Below are positions 11,871 through 22,769 of a stretch of 64,000 nucleotides of DNA, in pieces. The notes beneath the pieces were generated by a model, which saw nothing but the letters and a program-made list of their open reading frames with translations, did no database searches and was not told where the DNA came from. Origin of the DNA: Amaurobius ferox. Lineage: Eukaryota; Arthropoda; Arachnida; Araneae; Amaurobiidae. The stretch spans positions 10,640,610 to 10,704,609 of the forward strand of contig OX578145.1 of NCBI GenBank assembly GCA_951213105.1, read 5' to 3'. Position 1 is the stretch's first letter. Every line of letters starts with the position of its first letter. The translations under genes were made by a program, and so were the position numbers.

Positions 11871-12917
11871 CCCTTTGTGTATGGCAGATGCATCTGCATG
11901 TTGACTGAGAAACTGCATTCAAATACGATACTCATGCGTTCACGTCCAGGAGAAATTTACTCCAAAAGACGATGGATACCAAAGTGCCTTTTCATATGGA
12001 ACTTTTTATTTGAATACTAGATGGTGCTAAATGTCTATTCTAACATTTACAACATATTTTGCTAACACTTGACCTTGGTATAAAGGGGTTCCTATGAATC
12101 ATCACTTCATGTAGAGTGGTAAAACGTGGTTTTGTAACACAAACAAATAAAATATTTCTCACAGACTCTGCTATGTTATAATTGAGTGTGGGTTCTTGTT
12201 TTGATTTTAGTTTAATCAATGCATTGGTGAATTATTGGAATGTAACAGAGTATTTTCTTTGAAGTTTGGGTTTTACAGGAATGTGCAGTAGTGAATTCAA
12301 TAGGTTATTTCAGATAAAAGAATGGCTGGGTCAAGACATTTTTTACGTATGGAAAAATAAACTTGTATACTCGCATGGCAATCGAACCGGATAGTTATGA
12401 AAGTAATATAGATAGAAGATTCACAGAATTTGGTATTTCTGATGAGCGCACGGGCAGTTTTTATGAATGCAAAGCTTGCAATGTTGGTCTGTGCATGAAT
12501 CCATGTTTTGAAATACATTATACATAAACATATTAATTAGTGACAAAGCTATTTTTTTCTTAAAAATTGTACATAATCTCTATTAGCTATATAAAGTATT
12601 GAGTACAATCATTTGGATATTTTTCCTGCATAACAAATTACCATTTTAATAAAGTTAATTAATCATTTTTAATCATTTAAATGTTTAATATTTAAATAAA
12701 AGACAATTTGTGTGGAATATATACATCTAATGGAAATTAAGTATTTTCTTTATTCCTGAAAAAGTTGAATGCTGTGTTGAATGGTTGATTTTTAGTGAAT
12801 TTGTCTCGGGGGTTAGGCTTAGTGCAAAAAATGCACCATCTTTTGGCAACAGTTTGGAAGTGAAACAATCTATCTTTTGGGTCACAGAAGTTCTGGAATG
12901 CCATCGTCCGCAAAGGG
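11871..12917 (+). mobile_element. Internally deleted piggyBac-type element
   Basis: Flanked by TTAA at 11867-11870 and 12918-12921, the piggyBac target. The ends start CCCTTTGTGTATGGCAG on the left and, reversed, CCCTTTGCGGACGATGG on the right, close to the CCCTTTAAGC ends of the piggyBac at 58265. A subterminal palindrome CAGATGCATCTG lies at about 11886. Only the C-terminal part of the transposase remains. Confidence 0.85.
12300..12527 (+). pseudogene. piggyBac transposase C-terminal remnant
   Basis: Open frame ending at TAA 12525-12527 with the cysteine-rich tail FYECKACNVGLCMNPCFEIY. It aligns with the tail of the larger piggyBac in this window (YFCPDCDVGLCITPCFKLYH), the zinc-binding domain that recognises element ends. 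The catalytic aspartate regions are missing. It is a relic within a deletion derivative. Confidence 0.85.
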
Positions 12918-13103
12918 TTAAGGAAAATTTGAGCAACATATTTAATTATATTTAATGCACATTTTTGTCCAAAATTTCCAAAGACCCCCCCCTCCCCCCC
13001 AAAAAAATCTTTTCCCCCTTGCAGACTTTAGAATACTCATTGACACACATAAAACACAAATATATATTTTTATATTTTATAATAGATATTTTTTATTATT
13101 TAC

Positions 13104-13281
13104 CTGTGCTAGTAATCTATAAATATATACAGGTTTTATTTGCCCAAATCTATACACCCTGAAAATGGCCTGCACATCATGGGAAGGATTCCAGGAGGTA
13201 TCAAAGACAACAACTCGATTGGCACCAACTAAATTTGTACCTAAAGAACCGGCTCGTGTGGAAATGAGGAAAAGACGGGCT
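13104..13281 (-). CDS. ATRX: ATRX/XNP-like exon with helicase motifs V and VI
   Basis: Encodes [31 protein letters not shown] and [13 protein letters not shown]. Motif V and the arginine-finger motif VI are both intact, so the motor is predicted to be active. It matches vertebrate LFIISTKAGSLGINLVAANR and [13 protein letters not shown]. The exon is 178 nt, acceptor CAATATTTCAG|AGC, donor GCACAG|GTAAAT, ending phase 0 after RLLAQ. Confidence 0.96.
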
Positions 13282-14330
13282 CTGAAATATTGAAAAAGTA
13301 AATGTTAAAACATTATGCATATAATCAAAAAAATGAAAATATTAAAAAGGCTGAAACATTTAGCACACTAATCAATACATTTAAATAATATAACACTGGC
13401 AAAGTTAGCAGATAGGTAGAATTTTGATTATGCTATGGAAATATTCAAAGAGTTTTTTACAATTTGAAGATAAATTTTAATATTCCAGATGAAGTAGAAT
13501 GATGTACAAATATCAAATTTTTGTACTTCATTGCCCTTCTTCCCCCTCCCCCCCACATAGTATAATATGAGCTATTCAATTATGAAATTAAAATTGGCAT
13601 AACAAGAGTGTCATACTTTTAAATTGTGCATTTGAAATTCAAATTTTTGTATATATCGACATCAAATTCAAGGGAATTCATGGGGACAGTAAAGAAACTA
13701 CTGATACTACAGGTATGAACTGTTTAATTTAGTAGTTCACTCACAGGAAAAAAAAATATTGTGAAAATTCATGCTGCGAAATAAAAATTTAAAAATTATA
13801 ATAGAAATCAGGCAATAAAAAAAAAAAATCTGAAATTCGTGAATATAATTGATATTTTTAAATTTTCAGCCCCCCCCCCTATAATTAATGGAAAAAATCA
13901 TGCTGTGAAAGAATTACTGCCCTACTGATAAGAAAAGGATGTGTCACTCGTGTACAGGTATAAACTGCAACAAAAGGAAACTTGCTTTAAGGTGTGCAAT
14001 CTAGTCTCTTAGTGGTTTTGTAAATATAAAATCTGATTTCTTTGAAAATAAGGATGGGCCTGTGAAAGAGTTGAAAAGCCAGCAATGGGTGATTTGTTTT
14101 TTACCACACAAAGGAAAATAAAGGAGATTTGAAGAATCTTAAAAATGGTCCTACTTTTCAAGGACTTTTCAATGTTTTCAAGGCATGTACAAACCCTGAT
14201 ATATTACATGTAAAATTCTCATTATTGTCAGGAGATTCGGATACAAATACTGGATGCATTTTAAAGAGAGGTATGAGAGATAATATTCCCCTCTTTAAAG
14301 CATACATTACTGCAAATATACAATACATAC

Positions 14331-14540
14331 CTCACATTAACGGGATCATTGAACATATCAATAAAGCTCTTTCTAAAGTCAGCACTTGTTGCCCCATCCA
14401 TACGAAAATAATCTAATCCTTTTATCCAATTGCCAAGCACATCTCTTAATTTATCTTCTTCATCTACAGGCTGGGAATCAGAATGACGCAGAATTTCTTC
14501 TATTGAATCAAGGGCCAGTAGAGATTGTGAAAACACAATT
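14331..14540 (-). CDS. ATRX: ATRX/XNP-like exon with helicase motif IV
   Basis: A 210-nt exon encoding IIVFSQSLLALDSIEEIL (motif IV), then LGNWIKGLDYFRMDGATSAD and FRKSFIDMFNDPVNVR. It is equivalent to vertebrate VLVFSQSLISLDLIEDFL and NIDYYRLDGSTTAQSR. The acceptor is TTTCCTCTTAG|AAT and the donor GTGAG|GTATGT. The last codon (AG|A, Arg) is split with the next exon. It acts in the second RecA-like lobe of the remodeller motor. Confidence 0.96.
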
Positions 14541-15211
14541 CTAAGAGGAAAAAAAAAACATTCAGAAAAGCAAATAGTGAATCATTAGTACCTTACAGTA
14601 TGATAAATCCATTGAGTTTCTTGATGACTTTACTCTTAGTGAATGTAAGTTTAGCATTTAATGCTTAGCTGCAAACTACACAAAGCAAGCATGAAATTGC
14701 TTCAAGATAAAAGAGGAGGAAATTGTAAATTCATGTAAAAAAGTACATGCATTTACTTTATCTTGTTAATTTTAAAATGTAATTAAAAATGCATCAGCTC
14801 TATTGTGTATATAATAATCAAATCTATCAAAATGAAAACATCCACATTTAAATATATACTTTATGAAATTTAAATTTTTCTTCTCATCTTCAGCAATTTT
14901 TCCACATAACTACTTTAGATTTAGACTATGAATCTTAAGTTTTCTATACAATTCATTTGATACTTCTACACAGCAATACTATTGTAAAATAGTTCTTTAT
15001 TGCATTAATAATGTTTAAAATACAACTTTTTTTATATACAACTCGTAATGATTATAAAAATTTAAGTTGATACAAACAGACTGCATAATTAGAAAATATT
15101 TTCACAATTATATGATATACACTGATGATTATGTACAAATGCTGTTTTTCACAATATTGCTGCAAAATAGCCCTTCCTTTCATTAATAACTAGATATTGT
15201 GTGCGGCATTG

Positions 15212-15790
15212 TATAGGATTTAAAGCAGGGATTGATTAAATTCAATAAATTTTTTTAATAGCTTAGTCGGTAGTCGCCTGCTGCACAAGCACATGCTTAT
15301 CCTAAATAAGCACCTATTCACACCTTAGACCGCGGCTCGGATACGTAATATGCCTTTGTCCTGGCCCTGGACACATTAATATTTTCGATTCTAGTTATAG
15401 CTTGCAATCTAAATAAATCCCAAAGCAGATGATGCCACTTCCTACAGCGTTCCAGATCTATGACTACTCGACCCCCATACTAAGGTTGCCCTGGATTTAA
15501 TGCAGGAATTAATTAAATTCATTAATTTTTTTTTTAAAGTTTAGTTGCCTGCTGCACGAGCACATACTTAAATTACAAAACACACATGAGCACATGCTCG
15601 CCCTAAATAAATACTTAATCACACCTTAGACCACTGCTGAGATACATAATACACCATTGTTCCAGTGCTGAATACATCAATGTTTTCAATTCTAGTCACA
15701 GTTTGCAATCCAAATAAATCCCTAAGCAAATGATGTCCCTTCTTCCAGCGTTCTAAATCTATGACCTGTTGACCCCATACCAAGGAAGCT
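15212..15790. repeat. Diverged ~290-bp tandem duplication
   Basis: Copy A at about 15212-15485 and copy B at about 15492-15788 share the blocks 'TTAGTYGCCTGCTGCAC', 'CACACCTTAGACC.C.GCT', 'TTGCAATCYAAATAAATCCC' and 'CCCCATAC.AAGG'. They differ at many positions. On the minus strand copy B keeps a 61-codon frame (with ASLVWGQQVIDLERWKKGHH), but copy A is full of stops. I do not recognise the peptide, and it may be a retroelement fragment. Confidence 0.7.
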
Positions 15791-15899
15791 CTCATCCAAT
15801 CCAAAACTATCCAGTCCCCTAAACAAAATGAGTCGTTTTATTTCCCCTTACGTTTGTTTCAACCTCCAGTGGGGTTCGAAGCATGCTAGATTTATTATT

Positions 15900-16340
15900 A
15901 AAAAAAAAATCAAAGACATGCCTCAGGTAAAAAAATTATAATTAATCAATAGATAGGTTTATGAAATTTTTTTTCTGGAGTGGTCTGTGATATATGACCA
16001 TGAAATTTGGTACACAGGTACTTCAAGACATGAATTGGTGCACTTTGGCATTATGTTTTAAACTTTGGAATAGCTTTTTAGTCATTTTATATTTTAGCTC
16101 GATGTAGGTCAATATTTGCACAAATATATTCCTTAATGACATAAAATATTATCACAGAGTTTCCATTTTGACACTATCTGACAGTTTCAAAAATTATCTT
16201 TCAAACTTTGAATGGAGTCCATTTAATGTATAGGAAAATTTTAATGAATTTAAAAAATATATACACTTTTTGTGCATTTTAAAGCTCTTTGATTTTTATA
16301 TTAATTTCTGCAACACGTTGCACACAGACGTAGACATTTC
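15900..16340. repeat. Dispersed repeat, partner of 29200-29710
   Basis: The left 50 bases (AAAGACATGCCTC..., ATAATTAATCAATAGATAGG) match 29205-29262 in the same orientation. The following 350 bases match 29330-29640 in inverse orientation (for example 'AATTTGGTACACAGGTACTTC' type block, TTTGCACAAATAT, 'GACACTATCTGACA' region). The family shares the AAATTTGGTA and CAGACAGAC-type motifs seen in several introns here. Confidence 0.55.
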
Positions 16341-17510
16341 CTATTAAGTAAGATATGTTTGAAAAACAACTTTTTCATATACGACTCATAATAATTATGA
16401 AAATGTTAATGGATGCAAACAGACTGTATACATGGAACATATTTTCATAAATAAACATGATATTGAAGATTGCATACAAATGATATTTTTCATGAAAAGG
16501 ATGCAAAATAGCCCTTTATTTCATTAATAATATGTTTGAAAAATAAATTATTGCATATAATACGAAATAATTATAAAAATTTTAATTGATGCAAATGGAT
16601 TGCAAAAGTGGGAGACAGATAATCATTGGTCTCCCCAGTGATGTGGAAGGAATTGTCGCTTGTTAGCATCGATTTTGCAATATTGGGAGAAGCAGATTTG
16701 CAGATGTAAGATTAGAAAAGTTCATGACTTTTTCCTTTTTTCGTGGTATTTTAGACATTATGATGAATTTCATAACTTTTCCCGGACTTTCTTGACATGT
16801 AGACACCCTGTAGATAACTTGGAATTCGTGAAGAAAATATTTTTGCCCATGCAAAGAAGGAAATTCAAGAAAAAGAAAAACAAGAAAAGCGGAGATATGC
16901 AGTAAAAAAACAATAAAATACAAATATGTGGTAGAATTTCAAGAGAAGGGAAAATAGGAACACATTGCATGTGGAAAAAAAAATAAAGATTTTTGGCTGC
17001 ATTCACACAGTGCATTAATGCAATCATTTAAACATTAAATTGTACAGCAACTGATACTCATATATATTGAGTTTATTTAACACATATTCAACAATGAAAT
17101 GAAATAATTTAATTATTTTGATTAAGTACTCGAATTGTAGCTGCTTTAGCTTTTTTCAGTATATTAGAGCATGCTGGAAAAAGCCTAATTTTGAACCTAT
17201 ATTTTCTTACATTTTTATCATTCTCGGAACTCATTTAAATTCAAGGATGAAACAAATGTTAATTTTTAACTAAAATTCTAAAAATGTAAATTTAGATGCA
17301 AATGCATCAAATTTTAATGTATGCTTTTGAAATGTTGCACTTTTTAAGTACCCAAATTAAAATAATTTAAATAATTTAATTAAAATAATTTAATATTGAT
17401 ATTCAGAAAATAGGCCTTCATTTCATTAATAATATGTTTGAAAAATAGTTTTTCTGTATAAAACACAAAATAATTATAAAAATTTTGGACAAAACAGATT
17501 GCAAAAGTTT

Positions 17511-18400
17511 AATTTAAGAAAATTTTTATTGCAATTGCATAATTTAAAAAAAAAATAATTTGTTTAGTACAATAATTGTTTATTATTACTCGCACTATAG
17601 AAATAAAAGTTTTGTTGATCTGATATGGAATCATTAGAAGATGAAAGTGTATGCAAACTGATACTTTTGGACTCTCAGCAATGTACTGCAAAATAAATTG
17701 AATGGTGAACCCCCCTCCCCCCCATAAATTCACACAGTTTATGAAAATAATAGTAAATGTTGGGATTAGAAAATGTTCCTAAAGTGTGAAGTATGCACAG
17801 CAATTGTAGGAATTTTGGAAAATTCATGGAGAATTTTTAATATATAAACTTTCTTTTTCTATTGAATTTTGAGATTGGTGTAGGTTGGCATAAAATATAT
17901 GGAAAATACAAAAATTGGCGCAATTTGTATCAGGTACTAGATTTGGCATAATTGGTGCAAGTGCAACATCCCTGCAAAATGTATAACATTTTAGGGTAAT
18001 AGACACATATGTTTGTGAGTTATCGTGTCCATATTTCACAGATATACACATCATCTAAAACTTTTGGACATCTTTGCAAAATTTTTTAAAATAGGTTCAG
18101 GTGGTCTTAAAATATACTTATCTGTCAAAATCTTGCATAAAAATTTTTTGTGAAAACAATATCCTTTTTATAAAATAGAGATGTTATTAATACAAGAAAG
18201 TAAAAATTCAACCCAAAATAGGACGAGTTATTTTATGTATGTTGCACTTCTGGGAGTAGCCAACATACAATAATAAAATTAATTTTATAAAGGAAGTAAG
18301 AAAGTTTGCATGCATGATGAATGCAGAACATGGAAGCATGATGAATCGCTGGTAATTATGAGTAATTCAGAGCATATATAAAGCATTCTCAATAGATAAG
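17511..18400. other. Intron stretch with weak repeat similarity only
   Basis: The segment 17540-17710 resembles 60840-60985 (shared TAATTTGTTTAGTA, TCTGATATG.AATCATTAGA and GCAAACTGATA-type blocks), so it is an old dispersed repeat. No exon or ORF of quality was seen in the rest. Confidence 0.5.
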
Positions 18401-18408
18401 GAAAACTT

Positions 18409-18599
18409 TAGCAATGTATATTTAAGCACAAATCACACAATAATGCAGCATACAGCTGTTTCGAGGACATGTTGGTCAGTGCATGAGAACTAGTAAATCC
18501 AAAGAGTTCAGCTTTGTTGGTTCTCCTGCAGTGACAAAGGGGATCCTCAAAACAGCTGTATGCTGCATTGTGCGATTTGTGCTGATATATGTTGCTCAA
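18409..18599. repeat. Inverted pair of Penelope-LTR-like remnants
   Basis: Two ~60-bp arms (18409-18469 and 18541-18599) are inverted copies centred on GCAGCATACAGCTGTTTCGAG and its complement. The same block in the same context as the right arm occurs at 55795-55850. The left arm read on the minus strand retains CGAAACAGCTGTATGCTGC, a hammerhead-like 3' half with CTGA upstream. The middle of the motif has lost about 10 bases compared with the 55.8-kb copy. The right arm reads AAAAC instead of GAAAC and lacks CTGATGA. Confidence 0.6.
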
Positions 18600-18882
18600 A
18601 TTTTCTTTACTTTTAGCACAAAGTGTCTTTAACTTAACCTATTGATTCTCAATGCATAATTGAATGTTTTTACTTTAAAGCAGGTTACCTTGAAAAGTTT
18701 CAAGTAAGTTATAAAGTTTAACAAATTTTTTTTGTCATTTAAAATTTTTTTAATTATAAATTGAAGATAACTTAAAAATTGCATTGTAATGAATGAGCAG
18801 TATACAAGACAGTATTATGTAGTCTGAGTGTACATGAAAGGTTTTCACATGAATTAATGGCAAGAAGGATTCTGCTACTCAC

Positions 18883-19033
18883 ATTTTATCTCCTATAGCT
18901 TCACATTCTTTTAGAATGTCCATCAAAAGCACAATTTTCCCACTTATCTGAATATTGCATTTATCTTCATCAGATATATATTCATGATACCACTGCTTAA
19001 CTTCTTCTTCTTCTATTTCTTCAATGTCATCAT
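18883..19033 (-). CDS. ATRX: ATRX/XNP-like exon at start of C-terminal helicase lobe
   Basis: Encodes an acidic run (DDIEEIEEEE), then QWYHEYISDED and SGKIVLLMDILKECEAIGDK. These match ATRX DWYKDFVTDAD and SGKMVLLFEILRMAEEIGDK. The acceptor is ATGGTTTCAG|AT and the donor AAAAT|GTGAGT. The split codon AT|A with the next exon gives GDKIIVFSQS, helicase motif IV. An upstream in-frame Met would allow a longer open frame, but the splice acceptor and phase argue against using it. Confidence 0.94.
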
Positions 19034-19247
19034 CTGAAACCATGAAACGATGTAACAGCATCTCAGATTTTGATTTAGACAAAATAAATAAAATTTATAG
19101 AACATAATTAGAACAGTTTTATTTATTTTGTCAAAAATCACCCTGATCATTCATCTTAAGTACTCTGGCAAATTGTTGTCCATATACATAACAATTAAAG
19201 AATGAAACACACATATTATGAAAATTTTGTAAAAAAAATTGAATATA

Positions 19248-19442
19248 CAGGGTGTACATAAAAGAATATCTGGGTCTTAAAGCTGTTTAATATCTTTTAA
19301 CTTTGAATTACAATAATGAATTATAGATAAAATGAAAGAGTAACAATTACAGTTTTTCCCTATAAGTGTTCAATGTGAGCTCCTTTAGTAAAGCGGCACA
19401 TATCCAACCGATAGGTGAATTTTCCCCAAATTTTAATCAGCA
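19248..19442 (-). pseudogene. Tc1/mariner-superfamily transposase tail remnant
   Basis: The minus strand at about 19369-19442 reads IKIWGKFTYRLDMCRFTKGA then HIEHL and a stop. This is the conserved C-terminal end (RLDVCR.TKGAHIEHL) of a family of arthropod DDE transposases of the IS630/Tc1/mariner superfamily. CAGGGTGTACATAAAAG at 19248 flanked by TA is a plausible terminal inverted repeat. The rest of the gene was not found, so it is a short 3' relic. Confidence 0.65.
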
Positions 19443-20559
19443 TGTACTACCGTTGTCAGGTGGGAAGACTGGGCACGCACACAACTTAAACTACCTGTCC
19501 TACTAAACCTGTTGTCTCTGTTCTTTGATTTTGGCCTTCAATCAATACCGTACATATCATCTAAGAGATACTATAACAAATTAAAACCCCGACATTTTTT
19601 TATGTATACCCCATACTTCTACATGAATTTCATTTGCGCCTGCATAATAAAAACAGTTTTCAATTTAGAAGACACTGTCATTTCAGATAACAACATCCAT
19701 GGACCGGATGCTGTTTTTTGATTCATGGATGCTGTTATATGCAATGGAAGCGTCTTCCAAATTTTTGGGAATACCCTAATAGGCAGGTTTTGTGATTATG
19801 AAGCAGCTTTGTGTAGCCCAAGGTAAGCTGTATATGAGTTTGTCTGAATGTGGAAGGGCTGAAATTATCAGTTTCCATAGAAGTTTGCAAAAATTGTGGC
19901 TCACAGCAAAGTTTATTGCTACCAGTTATATATACCGGCAGATGCCAGTTATTCCATGCTGACAAGCACATAAGCACAAAAGCAGTCCATGTATGCTGTC
20001 ATCTGCAATGGGAGTGTTTTGTAAATTTTTGGAAATACCCTTTACAGTTGGGTTTTGTGATTTAATAACTTTTGATATAAACAAACTGAACTGAAATAAA
20101 AAAAATGAAAATTTTTAAAAGTTTGCTACCTTTGGACCTGAATTATTTGATTGGCTTAATTTAATTACACTTTGTTTGTTTCACAAAGATAGTAAGGCCA
20201 CTTAAACAACCTCCATATATAATCCCTGAAATTCTATATGAAATACAATTTTTTTTCCTGCCCCCTGTTCCTTACATCTACTGACCCCTGCTTTTTAAGG
20301 TGAACACATCAAATTGTCAAAAGTAAAAAAAGGATTTTATTTTCACATAATGTGTACAATATTTGTTAATATTTTGTAAGAAATGGTCCGTGAGTGTATT
20401 CGTTAGGTCTATCTATAGTATAATGACCATGTCTGACAAAATCAAAGAAATTGAAGCTTTTTTAACAAAAAAATTGAAAAGTTAGGAAAACAAACTCAGT
20501 AACGAAGTGAGATAGAAGAAAAAAAAGCTAATTATAAAGTTGTAGAGCATTGTCTGATT

Positions 20560-21744
20560 TAGTGATTCCCAACCACGGTTTGGAACTTATCTGTGCTAGG
20601 GGTTTTGCAAAAATTTGTAAAAGCTTGCAAAAAAGTACAGCTTGTCACTTTTTCTGTAATTGAATAAAAAATTTAAAATTATTAAGGTTTTGCCATAATC
20701 TATTAATAAAACGATGAAGCATTTTACAAGTTTATCTTGGCTAGATATTCACATGACAGTTAAAATTGAAGTTGCAAGTGTTTTACTTGGGAAGAATTTT
20801 TTTGAAACGGGGAATTTCTGTAGCGCAAGGAATTCAGTTAACACTGATTAGCATTACCAGCATTTTTGATAACTACTCATACAGTTGCCAGATAAAAAAT
20901 TATATTAACGCAAAGTCATCATAGAATAAACATCCTGCTTGTAATTAATAAGCTAAATGTAAAGTAAAACTGTTTGAAATTTATGGTACTTACGTATTAT
21001 CGCAACCATGACAAAACGTAATTGATGTATCGTCCAATAAAGGTCCCGATCGATTCCAAGGACAACATGCAACAAAGTGATCTGTATGAGGACCCACGTT
21101 CGAGCAGGCTCGAACTGGTTGGGGGACGTACGCACCGCTGGGACTGTGTCGTCAGACAGGCCGGCTTCGCCGGACCAAGTCACAGAGCATACTAGACTCG
21201 CTTCTGGGACCGTCGCACGGCGCAAGGACCGTGACAACATGCAGCCAAGTGATCTGTATGAGGACCCACGTCGAACTGCTTGAGAAAAACCCAGAAGCGA
21301 GTCTAGTATGCTCTGTGACTTGGTCCGGCGAAGCCGGCCTGTCTGACGACACAGTCCCAGCGGTGCGTACGTCCCCCAACCAGTTCGAGCCCGCTCGAAC
21401 GTGGGTCCTCATACAGATCACTTTGTTGCATGTTGTCCTTGTAATCGATCGGGACCTTTATTGGACGATACATCAATTACGTTTTGTCATGGTTGCGATA
21501 ATACGTAAGTACCAAATTTATTTTGTTAACAGTAATTTATAAATAGAAATAAGCAATAAATACTTTTATATACATATTTCAAAAGTATGAGTTAGTTTAT
21601 GAATTCTACTGCTTTACATATTTATTTTGCAATTTAACCCTGTCGAACCTAATGCGTGTTAGTCAGCCAAGCTAAGCAAGGGTTCCGCGAAATCGTATGA
21701 AATACTTCAAGGATACCTCAAGCAAAAAAGCTTGAAAATCACTG
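20560..21744. mobile_element. hAT-type MITE hosting a palindrome
   Basis: Ends TAGTGATTCCCAACC (left) and, reversed, CAGTGATTTTCAAGC (right) are flanked by 8-bp repeats GTCTGATT (20552-20559) and GTCTAATT (21745-21752), seven of eight identical. This is typical of aged hAT insertions. There is no transposase. The 529-bp foldback element at 20985-21513 is inserted inside. Confidence 0.75.
20985..21513. mobile_element. Foldback element: 224-bp near-perfect inverted repeats
   Basis: The left arm 20985-21208 and right arm 21290-21513 are reverse complements with only two mismatches that I can find. They are separated by an 81-bp spacer. The element begins GGTACTTACG and is flanked by the 8-bp duplication AAATTTAT (20977-20984 and 21514-21521), so it moved as a unit. 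Arms carry nested hairpins: GTTCGAGC..GCTCGAAC at 21100 and CCGGCTTCGCCGG near 21161. The spacer holds a degraded direct copy of part of the arm (GTGATCTGTATGAGGACCCA). The inner part is strikingly GC-rich. Open frames on both strands are by-products of the palindrome. Confidence 0.93.
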
Positions 21745-21940
21745 GTCTAATTACTAGGGGAAAATCTCTGTAAGCTTAAGAAGCTTATCAAGATTTTTAA
21801 ATGCATTTTTCAAGATGCAGATTTTCAAAACTTATCATTTTCAGCATTTTAAGAACAGGCAATAAGTTACAAGTTCCTAGGAACACATTTTAGCAAAAAA
21901 GATAATTTGTATTACTAATATCACTTTAACAAAATTAATA

Positions 21941-22731
21941 CAGGGTGTCTACTAGATTTTTAAAATGTAATTTCATGACTTTTTCATACCCTTGTGGCCA
22001 TTTTTCATGACCTGAATAAAATCATCCATAATGTTTCTTAAATTCATTATAACGCACAACATACTATCACTATGACTTTATCTATATGGCTACCATAATT
22101 ATTAATACATATACAGTTGTTCACGGGAACAAAACATGTTCAAACACACAAATGAAGTTCGAGGGAAATTTTTACAGATTTTGGAAAAATTCTTTTAAAT
22201 AAAATAAATAAGATGAATCCAGTAAATTATGTAAATTATAATCTGTTAAAGATAACTTTTCTCCTGAAGATACAACAATCACAAAAATAAAAAAATATTG
22301 TCAAAATTTTACACAATTTGTTGGGGAAATTTCTCCTGAATTTCTTTGCCTTCTAGAGAAAATTTGTTAACTGACACTTTCTGAACCTCTACAGTTATTT
22401 AAGCTTATATTTTTGCAAACATGAATATTAAATATTTGTTACTAAAACAATAATGCAATCAACCATCATATAAAACTTAATAGTGCCACTGATAAGTACA
22501 ATAAAATTCAATATTGCATTCAGGTAATATAAAAACTTTGCTGGGAAAAAAAAAAAAAAAAAAAAAAAAAAAATTCCAATGAAAACAAATATAAAAAACG
22601 TTGATTGTGTATAAACTAATTTGCAGAGATTTGAGTATTTAAACATTAAAATTCTACTGAATTTTCTAAAATCGTCGAAATTCGTGACCTTTTTGATGGT
22701 TCGTGATTTTCGTGATCTAGAAGACACCCTG
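21941..22731. mobile_element. TIR element, CAGGGTGTCTACTAGAT family
   Basis: Left end CAGGGTGTCTACTAGAT and right end ATCTAGAAGACACCCTG, each flanked by TA. The subterminal text is rich in 'TTCATGACTTTTT' and 'TCGTGA' words. No coding sequence; it contains a 30-base poly-A run at about 22544. A solo right end of the same family (AGACACCCTG|TA) lies at 16801. TA flanks suggest Tc1/mariner-type mobilisation. Confidence 0.8.
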
Positions 22732-22769
22732 TAATACAATTTTTCTAAATAAAAATAAATTCACTGAAA

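Larger units (their letters stand above)
14990..17510. repeat. Scattered copies of a ~170-bp repeat unit
   Basis: Related units occur at about 14990-15190, 16345-16515, 16520-16610 and 17400-17510. Each carries TCATTAATAA, then GTTTGAAAAAYA, TATA..AC.AAATAATTATAA, 'TTGATGCAAA..GATTGCA' and 'GCAAAATAGCCCTT'. They look like an old tandem array broken by later insertions (15212-15785, 15900-16340). No coding potential. Confidence 0.65.

Noticed and set aside
16660..17027. Overlapping open frames on both strands
   Set aside because: AT-rich low-complexity translations (runs of F, K, L) with no homology; the region also holds a TIR-element end.
21077..21542. Open frames of 68-103 codons on both strands at the palindrome
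   Set aside because: They are near mirror images produced by the inverted repeats, have no domain similarity and no conserved start, so they are structural by-products.
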